64,000 bases of DNA from Wukongibacter sp050859025 (GCF_050859025.1 NZ_CP138200.1:6353987-6417986); one strand, 5' to 3'; positions 25,832 to 35,147 are shown, numbered from the stretch's first letter. The notes: a model not told the origin generated them from the sequence alone. Program-made: numbers and translations.

Positions 25832-27325
25832 CTATTTTATAGTCGCAGCTGCTTGCCTTTCTGATATTGAAGCTTCATCAACTTTGGCTATTCTTTTAGC
25901 TAAATCCTTCTTAAACTCGAGATTTCCTTGTCTTGCTATCATGATTCTTTGTGCCTGTGGAGAACCTGCTCCATGCATTGATTCTGTACGATATCCAACA
26001 GCTGCAGTTCCTAATGTCAGATTTTCTATTAATCGAAGAACTCTCATACGATGTTCAGTTGGAACATTATCTATACCTTTAAAGTATTTTTCACAATAAG
26101 GCCCAATTACAGGATGTTTAAAATCCTTTTGTGAAGGCATTGTTACCATTAGTCCACCTGCAATATCCTCTGCTAATCTGGCTATTTCATAAGGGAAACG
26201 TGTAACGTTTTGCTTACAAATGTTTGCTAATAATAAGTCTATTTGATAGTTACCTGCATCAGTGGCATAACCTTCTGACGAACAGGCGATACCACAGCAA
26301 TATAATGTTTCATTTAAGTGAGTCATTTCTATTAACTTATCTTTTACATGGGAGGCCTTTGCCGCTCCATTGTATTCGGCTGCAAGAGCTGCAGCTCCTA
26401 TAAGTACATCACCAACACCTACTTTACAGCCTCCATAGCTTTGACGATGGTATCCTGCAAACCTTTCAACAAGCATGCCTGCAAACTCAACCTCACCATT
26501 TAAGAATATTCTTTCATTTGGAACAAATACATCATCAAAAACGACTAAAGCTTCATGTCCGCCAAATTCCGTATTTCCTAAATCAATATCTACATCTTCC
26601 TCTAGCTTTCTTGTATCACAAGACTGACGTCCATAGATCATAAAAATCCCTTCTGCATCAGTTGGAACAGCAAAGGATACGGCATAATCCTCATCACCTG
26701 GTTTCATTGCTATTGTAGGCATGATTAAATGTTCGTGTGAGTTAACTGCACCGGTTTGATGAGCTTTAGCACCTCTTACCACAATACCATCTGGTCTTCT
26801 TTCTACAACGCGTAAAAACAAATCAGGATCTTCCTGTTTACTAGGAGATAGTCCTCTATTTCCTTTAGGGTCTGTCATTGCTCCGTCAACAGTAAGATCA
26901 TTCTTTTGCACATATTCCATGTATTTCTTGAAGTTTTCATGATAGTTTTTTCCGTAAGCCTTATCTATTTCATAGGTTGTACTGTAGACAGCATTAAATG
27001 CATCCATTCCAACACAGCGTTGGAAGCATGCTGCAGTTTTTTGACCTAATAATCTTTGCATTTTTACTTTTTTTACAAGATCCTCAGGATTTTGGTGAAG
27101 ATGACAGAAACGGTTTACTTTTTCTCCTGTAAGATGAGAAGTAGCTGTCATTAAATCCTCACACTCTGGATCATGAGCCAATTCGTAGGTCATTGCCACT
27201 GAGTTTAGTGACGGGCGAATAATTGGATGATCATGGGGATTTTCAAGTAATTCACCAAACAAATAAACCTTAATATCTAACTTTTTAATACTTTCAATAT
27301 ACTGCTCCTTTGTCATTAAAGCCAT
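25832..27325 (-). CDS. abfD: 4-hydroxybutyryl-CoA dehydratase / vinylacetyl-CoA isomerase
   Basis: A 497-residue flavin and [4Fe-4S] enzyme that dehydrates 4-hydroxybutyryl-CoA to crotonyl-CoA by a ketyl radical route. The cluster ligands known from the Clostridium aminobutyricum enzyme (Cys99, Cys103, His292, Cys299) are all present one position later: Cys100 and Cys104 in AACFQRCVGMDA, His293 and Cys300 in GYHRQSYGGC. The first gene of the operon. ATG at 27325 with AAAGGAAGA upstream. The leader is about 165 nt and includes a MITE. Confidence 0.95.
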   Translation of the reverse strand: MALMTKEQYIESIKKLDIKVYLFGELLENPHDHPIIRPSLNSVAMTYELAHDPECEDLMTATSHLTGEKVNRFCHLHQNPEDLVKKVKMQRLLGQKTAACFQRCVGMDAFNAVYSTTYEIDKAYGKNYHENFKKYMEYVQKNDLTVDGAMTDPKGNRGLSPSKQEDPDLFLRVVERRPDGIVVRGAKAHQTGAVNSHEHLIMPTIAMKPGDEDYAVSFAVPTDAEGIFMIYGRQSCDTRKLEEDVDIDLGNTEFGGHEALVVFDDVFVPNERIFLNGEVEFAGMLVERFAGYHRQSYGGCKVGVGDVLIGAAALAAEYNGAAKASHVKDKLIEMTHLNETLYCCGIACSSEGYATDAGNYQIDLLLANICKQNVTRFPYEIARLAEDIAGGLMVTMPSQKDFKHPVIGPYCEKYFKGIDNVPTEHRMRVLRLIENLTLGTAAVGYRTESMHGAGSPQAQRIMIARQGNLEFKKDLAKRIAKVDEASISERQAAATIK

Positions 27326-27376
27326 TTAAATCATCTTCCTTTCCCTTTTTACTTTATTCTAAAATAAATAATGAAC

Positions 27377-27478
27377 TATAGAAATCGCAATAAATCTTTT
27401 ACATTTTGATTCCTTGAAAAGCCTTGAAACGTTGGCTATTCAAAAAATCAAAATGTAGATTTATAAGTGCGTTCTATA
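27377..27478. repeat. MITE family B (inverted) in the abfD leader
   Basis: A 102-bp inverted repeat, ends TATAGAAATCGCAATAAAT and TAAGTGCGTTCTATA. It lies between the sigma-54 promoter and the abfD start, so it is transcribed as a long hairpin in the 5' untranslated region. Confidence 0.8.
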
Positions 27479-27502
27479 TAGTATACTCATTCAAATACAT
27501 AA

Positions 27503-27517
27503 GCAATTTTTATGCCA
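27503..27517 (-). promoter_or_regulatory. sigma-54 promoter of the abfD operon
   Basis: Read on the minus strand: TGGCATAAAAATTGC. GG at -24 and GC at -12 are separated by exactly ten bases, as in the consensus TGGCAC-N5-TTGC. It faces abfD, and a gene for a sigma-54 activator lies directly upstream. Confidence 0.8.
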
Positions 27518-27669
27518 GTTTTACAATCTCTTCATGTCAGAAAAGAAATTACTTATCTACACCGCTTTCTATTGCTTCTATTTAACACTTTCCATTCATA
27601 CAATACTTTCTTTTCTTATTATAATAATTCACTTTATTCCACATTACAAAAATAAAAAAAAGCAAATTC

Positions 27670-27776
27670 GTTGCAAATCTACAACAAATTCACTCTTTTT
27701 ATTTTATACATCCTATTTATAACTCTCTTAATATGAACTTTTGCTTATATTATAATGATTGTTGCATTTATACATC
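27670..27776 (-). promoter_or_regulatory. possible activator-binding sites upstream of the abfD promoter
   Basis: Two similar 16-mers, GTTGCAAATCTACAAC (27670-27685, an inverted repeat GTTG/CAAC) and GTTGCATTTATACATC (27761-27776), lie about 155 and 245 bp upstream of the sigma-54 promoter, where enhancer sites are expected. The match is only moderate. The rest of 27518-27767 is AT-rich. Confidence 0.35.
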
Positions 27777-29882
27777 AAAATTGTAATTTTGCAACTTATT
27801 CATCCCTTCATACTTTTTCCTTTTTCTTACAAAAGTAGAAGCATCTATTCCTAGGGATTTTGCTGCTGCTCTTACATTCCCATGATTTTCATATGCCTTA
27901 CTAATTAATCTGTTCTCTAATTGAGCCACCATGTCTTTTAAAGACCTATCGCCGGCCTCAATATCCAATGCTTCTTCTTTCTTATTACCGTCAATTATTT
28001 TAGACAAATCATAGCTGGTTATATTGTTATTATTGCTTATAACAATGGCTCGTTCTACTATATTCTTCAACTCTCTAATATTTCCAGGCCAATAGTAGTC
28101 ATATAAATAATCCAAGGCATCTCCCGAAAAGGACTTATTCCAGCTATATTTCTGATTAAATTGCAATAGAAAATACCTGACTAAGGGTATTATATCCTGC
28201 CTCCGTTCTCTTAGTGGTGGTATTAATAAGGGCACAACATTTAACCGATAATAAAGGTCCTCTCTAAAAAGCTTTTTCTTTACCATCTCTTCCAAATTAC
28301 GATTTGTAGCAGCCAGAATACGAACATCAATTTTTACAGGCTTTACTCCTCCTACTCTTGTAATTTCTCCATCTTGTAGGGTTCTAAGTAGCTTAACCTG
28401 CATATCTAAGCATAATTCTCCTACTTCATCTAAGAAAAATGTTCCTCCATCTGCTACCTCTAACAATCCTACCTTTCCTTCTTTATTTGCACCCGTAAAT
28501 GCACCCTTCTCATAGCCAAATAGCTCTGACTCAATTAGATTTTCTGGAATTGCACCACAATTTACTTTAATAAATGACTTATTGTTTCTCTTACTATTTT
28601 TATGTATAAATTTAGCTACTTCTTCTTTTCCAACCCCAGTCTCTCCAAGCAAAAGTACAGTAGTATCTAGCTTTGCAACACGCTTTCCAATTCTTAGTAT
28701 CTTCAGCATACTCTCATCTTCCGATACAATATCTAATTCCCTTAAATTTTGCATCCTCATTTCTTCAATTTCCGAATAATATTTTTGTGTTAATTCTCTA
28801 TTTGCTCTTAACTGTTCTCTTAATTTAGAGAGTTCGGTAATATCCCTTACATTGGTTACTACCATCATTATTTCCCCCTTTTCACAGAAAATAGGGGTAC
28901 TGGTTACCAGTGCATTTTTTCCAGTACGAAATTTTTGCTGAATCGTTGTTGTTTTTCTATTCTTAAGTACCATTAATGTAGCAGACTCTGAAATACAGCC
29001 TTCTTTCTCTAAGTCTCTCATATTCTTACCTAGCATTTCTTCTATTTTCACACCAGTAATTCTTTCATAGGATCTATTAATCCTTAAGGTATTAGCTTTT
29101 CCATCGGTAATATATATTCCATCATAGGAAGATTCAATTACTGCATCCAATTTTTTTGTTAGACGTTCAGCAATATTCAGCTCTTCTATTATACTCTCAA
29201 GTTCAGAACCATCCTTAAATACAATTATTCCACCAGAAATTTGTCTATCATTAAACAGGGGAATTCGGTCACATATAAGGATTTTATCTTTAAATTTTAT
29301 CTTTTCCGTAATTATTCTACGACCACTTTGAATAATCTCGTGCAATTTTAATTCAGGAAGAATATGTTGTATATTAAGTCCTATTATCTTATCTCTATTT
29401 AGATTTAAAATTCTCATAGCAGAAGGATTACAGTTAGTAATAATTGCTTCTTTATCTATAATGATAATCCCATTATTTGTTGATTCTAAAATAATTTTCA
29501 ATTCATTTGCTTCTCTTGATTCTCTTTGAAAAAGTTCATTAGTCAAATCCATATGGGTAAGCATTCCTACTAGTTTATCTTCATTATCAACAACGGGTAA
29601 ACATCTTACATTAAGATTCCATGCGTCTAATATATTAGTATTCTGATTAATAGTCTGGACATTTTTAGAGGAAATTTTGTCTATTGTAGCATTTAAAGGT
29701 ATGCCGTCAATAAAAGCTTTGATTAAATCATTTTTAGTAATAATATTAATTATCTTACCATCTTCATCAACTACTGGAGCTACATCAATATCATGGTTTA
29801 TTAGGAGCTCTGCACCATGACTTAACTCTTCTTTGTTTTTTAATATTATACTATCCTGTGTCATCAGTTCCTTTACTTTCAT
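27768..29882 (-). CDS. sigma-54-dependent activator with CBS and PAS domains
   Basis: A 704-residue enhancer-binding protein. Two CBS motifs span about residues 1-115, then PAS domains at about 125-230 and 245-350, then the AAA+ domain at about 390-620 with Walker A GETGVGKEE, the sigma-54 contact loop GAFTGA and Walker B TFFLDEVGE. A Fis-type helix-turn-helix lies at the C-terminus (NVRAAAKSLGIDASTFVRKR). CBS pairs commonly sense adenosyl ligands; the actual signal is unknown. Position upstream of abfD and the sigma-54 promoter between them make it the likely activator of the 4-hydroxybutyrate genes. Confidence 0.88.
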   Translation of the reverse strand: MKVKELMTQDSIILKNKEELSHGAELLINHDIDVAPVVDEDGKIINIITKNDLIKAFIDGIPLNATIDKISSKNVQTINQNTNILDAWNLNVRCLPVVDNEDKLVGMLTHMDLTNELFQRESREANELKIILESTNNGIIIIDKEAIITNCNPSAMRILNLNRDKIIGLNIQHILPELKLHEIIQSGRRIITEKIKFKDKILICDRIPLFNDRQISGGIIVFKDGSELESIIEELNIAERLTKKLDAVIESSYDGIYITDGKANTLRINRSYERITGVKIEEMLGKNMRDLEKEGCISESATLMVLKNRKTTTIQQKFRTGKNALVTSTPIFCEKGEIMMVVTNVRDITELSKLREQLRANRELTQKYYSEIEEMRMQNLRELDIVSEDESMLKILRIGKRVAKLDTTVLLLGETGVGKEEVAKFIHKNSKRNNKSFIKVNCGAIPENLIESELFGYEKGAFTGANKEGKVGLLEVADGGTFFLDEVGELCLDMQVKLLRTLQDGEITRVGGVKPVKIDVRILAATNRNLEEMVKKKLFREDLYYRLNVVPLLIPPLRERRQDIIPLVRYFLLQFNQKYSWNKSFSGDALDYLYDYYWPGNIRELKNIVERAIVISNNNNITSYDLSKIIDGNKKEEALDIEAGDRSLKDMVAQLENRLISKAYENHGNVRAAAKSLGIDASTFVRKRKKYEGMNKLQNYNFDV

Positions 29883-29974
29883 TTTTTCCTCCTTTACATG
29901 GTTTCCTTTATAAGCTAATAGGTTTGAAAATTATTTTACCATTAATGATTGTAAAGCTTTGAATCTATTAACCT

Positions 29975-31039
29975 TTACTTACTACAACTCTTTATCACAT
30001 TTATTACCTCATCAATACCATTACCTGCCTTATTAGAACTCATAGTACTGATATAGTCTTGTCTTCCTTCATATACCTTGTCTATACCTCTTAAAATAGT
30101 TTCCTTATCTAATTCTTCCTCCATTATAACGTAGCTCAAACCTTGCTTTTTAAAGGACTGGGCATTTAATATTTGGTCTCCCCGGCTTGCTTTTTTAGAT
30201 AGTGGGATTAATATGTTTGGCTTTCTCAGGGCAAGTATTTCATAAAGAGCCGTTGCTCCTGCTCTAGAAATAATTAAATCAGCCATGACAAATAGATCTG
30301 GCAGCTCTTCTCCAACATACTCAAATTGTTTATATCCCTTTATTCCTTTATAATTCTTATCTATATTTCCCTTTCCACATATATGACAAACTTGAAACCT
30401 ATTCAATATTGATTTGAGAGCTCCTCTAATCGTCTTATTTATCACCTGTGAGCCTAGACTTCCTCCTATAATCAGGATAATAGGCTTATCCTCGGTAAAT
30501 CCACAGATTCTTTTCCCTGCTGTTTTTTTCCCAGCAAACAAGCTTTCACGAACGGGGATACCGGTGAGTACACTCTTTTCCCCGGAAATATATTTTTTGG
30601 TTTCTGGAAAGGTATAGCATATACTTTTAGCAAAGGGAAGTGCTATCTTATTTGCCAATCCCGGAGTCATATCCGATTCATGGATTACTATAGGGATTCT
30701 ATTCATCCAAGCTGCCCATACAACTGGAGAAGAAACAAATCCACCTTTACTAAAAACAATATTAGGCTTTAGCTTATTCATTATAGCAAGAGATTGCATA
30801 AAGCCCTGAGTAATCTTAAAGGTATCCGTAAAATTTTTCATATCAAAATATCTTCTAAGCTTTCCAGCTTTCACTATATGATAGGGTATACCTTCTCTTT
30901 CAATTAGTTTTCTTTCTATACCTGTTTCCGTACCTATATAGTGTATATCATATCCTAAATCCTTTAACCTTGGGATAAGGGCAATATTTGGAGTTACGTG
31001 GCCTGCTGTTCCTCCGCCAGTCAGTACAATACGTTTCAT
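29975..31039 (-). CDS. murG: UDP-GlcNAc:lipid I N-acetylglucosaminyltransferase
   Basis: A 354-residue GT28 glycosyltransferase that makes lipid II on the inner face of the membrane. N-terminal GGGTAGHVTPNIAL binds the lipid-pyrophosphate side; FSKGGFVSSP, IHESDMTPGLANK and, in the C-terminal domain, GGSLGSQVIN and ISRAGATALYEIL are all present. The start is ATG at 31039 with GAGGTG upstream. It lies outside any dcw cluster, so it may be a second copy. Confidence 0.9.
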   Translation of the reverse strand: MKRIVLTGGGTAGHVTPNIALIPRLKDLGYDIHYIGTETGIERKLIEREGIPYHIVKAGKLRRYFDMKNFTDTFKITQGFMQSLAIMNKLKPNIVFSKGGFVSSPVVWAAWMNRIPIVIHESDMTPGLANKIALPFAKSICYTFPETKKYISGEKSVLTGIPVRESLFAGKKTAGKRICGFTEDKPIILIIGGSLGSQVINKTIRGALKSILNRFQVCHICGKGNIDKNYKGIKGYKQFEYVGEELPDLFVMADLIISRAGATALYEILALRKPNILIPLSKKASRGDQILNAQSFKKQGLSYVIMEEELDKETILRGIDKVYEGRQDYISTMSSNKAGNGIDEVINVIKSCSK

Positions 31040-31198
31040 AAAATAACACCTCATCTATCCTACTTTTATAATTCCTTGTCCTGTATTAATTTTTATTATA
31101 AACGTAATTATTCCTCAATATAAATTATATTATATAAAAATGCTATTTGTTACTCAAACCCATATTAAGTCTGGATTAAAGCTTGTTTTACTTTAGAT

Positions 31199-31417
31199 TT
31201 AATCCAATTGGCTAAATCTATTAATGATTTCACCATCAATTTCTACAGTATCCTCAAACATATCTCTTGGTCTAGCCCATACTTTATTACTTTCTATTTC
31301 TTTATATATAACTAAAATTTCTTCCGTTTCTGTGTGAGTAGCAATATTTGTAACCTTATATATGCCACCCTTATAATGCTTATATTCTTTCCCAATTATA
31401 GCTTTGGTCTCGATCAA
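31199..31417 (-). CDS. DUF1653 protein
   Basis: A 72-residue single-domain protein with the DUF1653 pattern: GKEYKHYKGGIYKV, HTETEEILVIYK, VWARPRDMFEDTV. The function is unknown. It starts at ATG 31417 with ribosome site AAGGAGGAG and appears monocistronic. Confidence 0.85.
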   Translation of the reverse strand: MIETKAIIGKEYKHYKGGIYKVTNIATHTETEEILVIYKEIESNKVWARPRDMFEDTVEIDGEIINRFSQLD

Positions 31418-31799
31418 TCTGGCTCCTCCTTAATTATATTACATTTAATATTATAGAATATTAATTTAACTTAATCTAGTTTGTTAACTTCCCTATAAAA
31501 CACCTATAAATCTACTTTTTGATTGCTCAAATAAATAATAGTAATGCTACATTATTTCTCTATAGACTCTACTTTCCCTTTAATTTTGTACTATTTTAAT
31601 AAATTGCATAATTAGCATTTTAAATAATTAAATTAAGGATTATACCTGCTTATTCAATTACCTTATTTAAATTTTTTATTAAATTCAATAAATATTTGTT
31701 GAAAATCAGTCACAAAATTTGGACAGCTGAATATGATGTTATTGGAAATAAGGAGAAACATTTATTCCTATTTCTAAAATATAAGAAGGAGTAGATTTT
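31418..31799. other. intergenic region with repeat fragments
   Basis: It holds a left half of a family B element (about 31493-31535: TATAAAACACCTATAAATC) and a short piece of family E (TTGCATAATTAGCATTTTA near 31603). The promoter of the exosporium gene must lie in the last 100 bp; no convincing consensus was found, as would be expected for a late sporulation sigma factor. Confidence 0.4.
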
Positions 31800-32573
31800 A
31801 TGTCTAATGAACCTTGCGGTCAAACTACTGATGTAAGCGTAACTCAATTGGATAATACATCTAATGGTCATTGTGTAAAGGTTAAGGGCAACACATTAGA
31901 AAACTGCGAAAATAATCCTGTAGATATAGATCCTATTACAACTGGTGTAGTTGCTAAGATACCTGTTGTCTTAGCTGAGCTTACTCTTCAAGTTAATGTT
32001 AGTTCATTTATTAAACTTCCTGAATCAGCACTTGAGATAAAGGATATTAATAAAAAACTTAAAATAACTCAATGCAGACTCTTACAAAATACTAATATAT
32101 TATTTATTAAAGGCTTTGTTCGTAAGAATATCGACTATTCTACAAGAGATTGCTCTAATTACAAAGGAGTATGTGGAGACCTTCGTCATTGTACAGTAGA
32201 TGTGCCTTTTGAATGTACAACAGCTGTAGACTTTAATGGCTTTGATCCAGCAGATATAGTATTTAATACTAAATCTCAATTTGAGTATTTCAGAGAAGAC
32301 AAATTACCAGGAGATTTTCCAGAAAAAGAAAGACTATTATCCGGCGATTTTTCAGAATTTAATCAAATAACTACAGAATATTTAAATGAAATTCCTTACT
32401 GTGAATTAATTAGTTCTAGAATTATTGAATTTGACGAATTCTTAAATCGTAAGCCTATTTATGAACCAGCTCCATTTGAAGAAAAAGAATTCAAAAAGAT
32501 AGAAGAAAAAATGGTTATATACATTACTCTTAAAATCTTACAAAAACGCCAAGTAGAAATTGGTGCTTTATAG
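31800..32573 (+). CDS. CsxC-family exosporium protein
   Basis: A 257-residue protein with the conserved central block of the CsxC family: TGVVAKIPVVLAE, TQCRLLQNTNILFIKGFVRKN and VPFECTTAV. Members were named from Clostridium sporogenes exosporium and are spore-surface proteins. Ribosome site AGAAGGAGT. A paralogue follows at 34122. A hairpin at 32720-32757 (arms GAGAAAAGTCCA and TGGGCTTTTCTC) may terminate it. Confidence 0.75.
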   Translation: MSNEPCGQTTDVSVTQLDNTSNGHCVKVKGNTLENCENNPVDIDPITTGVVAKIPVVLAELTLQVNVSSFIKLPESALEIKDINKKLKITQCRLLQNTNILFIKGFVRKNIDYSTRDCSNYKGVCGDLRHCTVDVPFECTTAVDFNGFDPADIVFNTKSQFEYFREDKLPGDFPEKERLLSGDFSEFNQITTEYLNEIPYCELISSRIIEFDEFLNRKPIYEPAPFEEKEFKKIEEKMVIYITLKILQKRQVEIGAL

Positions 32574-32605
32574 TCTAGAAGATTCTTTTAACTTTTTAAG
32601 ATTAT

Positions 32606-32805
32606 CTATTGATATGCAACATTAAGATTTAAAATAAATTTTTGTAAAAATAATGAACGCTTCTACATTTTTCTAGATAATTTTAGGTTATTGATAATGT
32701 CAATAAAATTGTAACCTATGAGAAAAGTCCAAGTCACATATATACTGGGCTTTTCTCCTAAATATAAAGTTACTTATCTTTTTCTAGATATACCTTTGAA
32801 CCAAC
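32606..32805. repeat. disrupted MITE family C
   Basis: The left part (ATGCAACATTAAGATTTAAAA, AATAATGAACGCTTCTACAT in two pieces) and a displaced right end (AAAGTTACTTATC near 32767) match family C. They are separated by about 70 bp that include the 32720-32757 hairpin. Confidence 0.4.
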
Positions 32806-32909
32806 TATAGAGAGTTCTAAGTAAATCCTAATTTATACATATTAAAATATACGATGAATCTTAGGATTTTTGATGTGTATAAATTAAAGTTTTGACTGGA
32901 ATCTCTATA
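32806..32909. repeat. MITE family A abutting IS630 copy 2
   Basis: A 104-bp palindrome, ends TATAGAGAGTTC and GGAATCTCTATA; the last TATA overlaps the IS left end by two bases, exactly as at copy 1. Confidence 0.8.
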
Positions 32910-32934
32910 TAGGGATTTCATATTGAAGCTTAAA

Positions 32935-33540
32935 TTATACTAAGAAACTTCTGCCATAAGCTAACGAATGAATTCTATCAACATCAGAATTAAGTTCGTC
33001 AAAAAAAACTTTAACATGAGATATTAATTCATAGATACTTGATCTAGAAGCGGGTCTAAATAACTTAGCCTTAAGATAATTCCACACATTTTCTTGAGGA
33101 TTCATATCCGGTGAATATCTTGGTAGAAATATTAGCTTAAGCTTAGATTTTTTCTCAAGGTAGAATTCTTGAATTGCTGAGCTTGTATGAGTTTTAGCAT
33201 TATCAAGAAAGACAACAACCTTTTTGTCTGGATTGATTTGTAACAAGTATTCTAAGTGAATTTTTATCTCCTGTGATGTTATAGATTTATCGGAAGAATA
33301 TACATCATTTACAGTGTGATGGTTATTAAAAATACAGGTCGAGCCAACTATATTAATCCCTTTATGAGAACCATTTTTCTCAAGAAGAGGAGCAGCCCCT
33401 ACTTCACTCCAAGAAGCACGATTGTTTGATTCCATGAGGATACTGGTTTCATCTAATGCATATATGGCTGTATCAGATGAATGCTCTAAAGTATCTATTG
33501 TCTCTAACATTTTTTTTAAAAGCTTCTTGCTCTGCTTCAT
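32935..33540 (-). CDS. IS630-type transposase, DDE part (orfB), copy 2
   Basis: The protein is identical to the frame at 13730-14335, with the same DDE residues (YALDETS, FLDNAKTH, NPQENVWNYLK). It is joined to orfA through the same A8 run. Confidence 0.85.
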   Translation of the reverse strand: MKQSKKLLKKMLETIDTLEHSSDTAIYALDETSILMESNNRASWSEVGAAPLLEKNGSHKGINIVGSTCIFNNHHTVNDVYSSDKSITSQEIKIHLEYLLQINPDKKVVVFLDNAKTHTSSAIQEFYLEKKSKLKLIFLPRYSPDMNPQENVWNYLKAKLFRPASRSSIYELISHVKVFFDELNSDVDRIHSLAYGRSFLV

Positions 33541-34015
33541 CAGCTTTAGTTGGTTTAGGCTCTGCTCTTTTATACGATAGATTGTTTTTCTTCAAAATTG
33601 ACCAAATAGTAGTAATTGAGACTTTTATACCATATGTTTGATTTATATATAAGGCCAATAACGCACAGGTCCATGTATGACCTATAAAATCAAAGTCCGC
33701 AGGCTTTTTGTTAAGAGTAACATAGATTAAATCATCTACTATGTCAGGACTAAGCTTGGACTCACGATTTCCACCACGACGATCTCTTATAGCCTTTATT
33801 CCCAATGAGTTCCATCTTTTAACATGGGTTATGACAGTTGGGATACTTAGACCTGTAACTTCATTAATTTGTGCGTTAGAGAAGCCTTTATATCTCATTA
33901 TTACTGTAGTTAACACGGTCATAGCAAATTTTGAATCCGTAGTATTTTTAAGCTCAATTAATTCTTCTATCGTATATCCATGCAATTTATCTACTTGTAT
34001 TTTTGGTCTTGCCAT
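33473..34015 (-). CDS. IS630-type transposase, DNA-binding part (orfA), copy 2
   Basis: The protein is identical to the frame at 14268-14810, beginning MARPKIQ at 34015. Preservation of the same split frame in both copies argues that the frame change is a working feature and not a mutation in one copy. Confidence 0.85.
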   Translation of the reverse strand: MARPKIQVDKLHGYTIEELIELKNTTDSKFAMTVLTTVIMRYKGFSNAQINEVTGLSIPTVITHVKRWNSLGIKAIRDRRGGNRESKLSPDIVDDLIYVTLNKKPADFDFIGHTWTCALLALYINQTYGIKVSITTIWSILKKNNLSYKRAEPKPTKADEAEQEAFKKNVRDNRYFRAFI

Positions 34016-34121
34016 CTTTTCACACCTTCTTCCGTACATTTAGTTTTTGGAAGAAAAGTTTTTTTATTACGTATATTTAAGATTTCAATTTAAAATCCCT
34101 ATAGTAATGTTAAGAAAGTAG

Positions 34122-35147
34122 GTGAATAATTTGACTGTTGAAAATGACTATGATGAAAATTGTATTGAATCTAAATGTAATCTACTATATAGCTGCACAA
34201 ATACCCCTAAAAAATCGGATTCAATATCATCTGGTGTTATAACAGATATTCCTATATTACTTTCTACACAGATAGTAGAGCTCTGTTTAATTTCTTTAAT
34301 AAGGCTACCTGAAAAAGCAAGTGGTATCAATTCAATAGAAAACAAGATTATTATTACAGATTGTAAACTGCTAAAAGACTCTAATGTTTTATTTATTAAA
34401 GGTTTTGTTCGTAAAAGCATTTATTATAATTCAAGTGGTATATCAGAGGATATTGCCATACATGATAGTTTAAAGTATTGTTTAGCATGTGTTCCCTTTG
34501 AGTGTAGTGCAAATATAGAGTTAAATGATTCTACAACCTTGCCTAATACTGATTCTATTTCTCCTAATCAAAAGTCTAGTGAAAAAAATAGTAAACTAAT
34601 TTTTTCTAATAGAGATTATGAACTATCATGGACTACACCTCACAATTTAAATAAAATTTCAGAAGAAATCTTTAACACAAAAAACTTCTGCGAATTGGTT
34701 AAAAGCGTTATTGTTGAACAATGCAAATACATATATAGAAAAACGTACTCTGCACCATCTAAAGCCATAGATCTAACCGAAATCATTGAACTAGATGATT
34801 TTATGTCCATAAAGCTTGAGATTCAGATATTTAAAAATCAAGAGGTATATATAAAACCCTGTTGCTTAATCAATAAGATTTCTCCTCCATGCAGCCATGA
34901 TTGTAGTTTTACCCCTAAAACTGATATGATAGATGAATCCGACTCAGATGACAATATTACATGTAACGATGAGGATAATCCTTCAAGTTCATCTAGCTAT
35001 AATAATAGTCATACTAGTTCCTCTCTTACTCTCCATGAATTTTTATATATAGCTCTATTTATTCTCCTACTTAATCTTTTAGACCCTTATTTCATTCATG
35101 AGCTTTTACAGGATAGTCTCAATATCAACAGAGAGGTTTCAGAATAA
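34122..35147 (+). CDS. CsxC-family exosporium protein with C-terminal extension
   Basis: About 340 residues. The first 150 share the CsxC block with the gene at 31800 (SSGVITDIPILLSTQ, LFIKGFVRKSI, CVPFECSAN). A long acidic and serine-rich tail follows (DESDSDDN, SSSSSYNNSHTSSS), then a hydrophobic segment (FLYIALFILLLNLLDPYF). GTG at 34122 or TTG at 34131 are possible starts; AGTAGGTG fits the TTG better. The IS630 copy ends just upstream, so its original promoter has probably been cut off. Confidence 0.7.
   Translation: MNNLTVENDYDENCIESKCNLLYSCTNTPKKSDSISSGVITDIPILLSTQIVELCLISLIRLPEKASGINSIENKIIITDCKLLKDSNVLFIKGFVRKSIYYNSSGISEDIAIHDSLKYCLACVPFECSANIELNDSTTLPNTDSISPNQKSSEKNSKLIFSNRDYELSWTTPHNLNKISEEIFNTKNFCELVKSVIVEQCKYIYRKTYSAPSKAIDLTEIIELDDFMSIKLEIQIFKNQEVYIKPCCLINKISPPCSHDCSFTPKTDMIDESDSDDNITCNDEDNPSSSSSYNNSHTSSSLTLHEFLYIALFILLLNLLDPYFIHELLQDSLNINREVSE

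Larger units (their letters stand above)
32908..34103 (-). mobile_element. IS630-type insertion sequence, copy 2
   Basis: It has the same 1.2-kb length, ends and encoded proteins as copy 1 at a constant offset of 19,205 bp, so the two copies are very recent. It separates the two CsxC-type genes and ends 27 bp before the start of the second one. Confidence 0.92.

Noticed and set aside
27534..27722. 62-codon plus-strand frame (MSEKKLLIYTAFYC...)
   Set aside because: No ribosome site, very AT-rich low-complexity peptide, and it overlaps the enhancer region between the activator gene and the abfD promoter.
29975..31039. Reading murG as part of a division (dcw) cluster
   Set aside because: No neighbouring mur, fts or mra genes; the flanks are a sigma-54 activator gene and a DUF1653 gene.
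34980..35110. Considering the hydrophobic end of the second CsxC-type protein a frameshift artefact
   Set aside because: The frame continues without interruption from the conserved core, and composition changes gradually through an acidic serine-rich linker, which suits a genuine extension.
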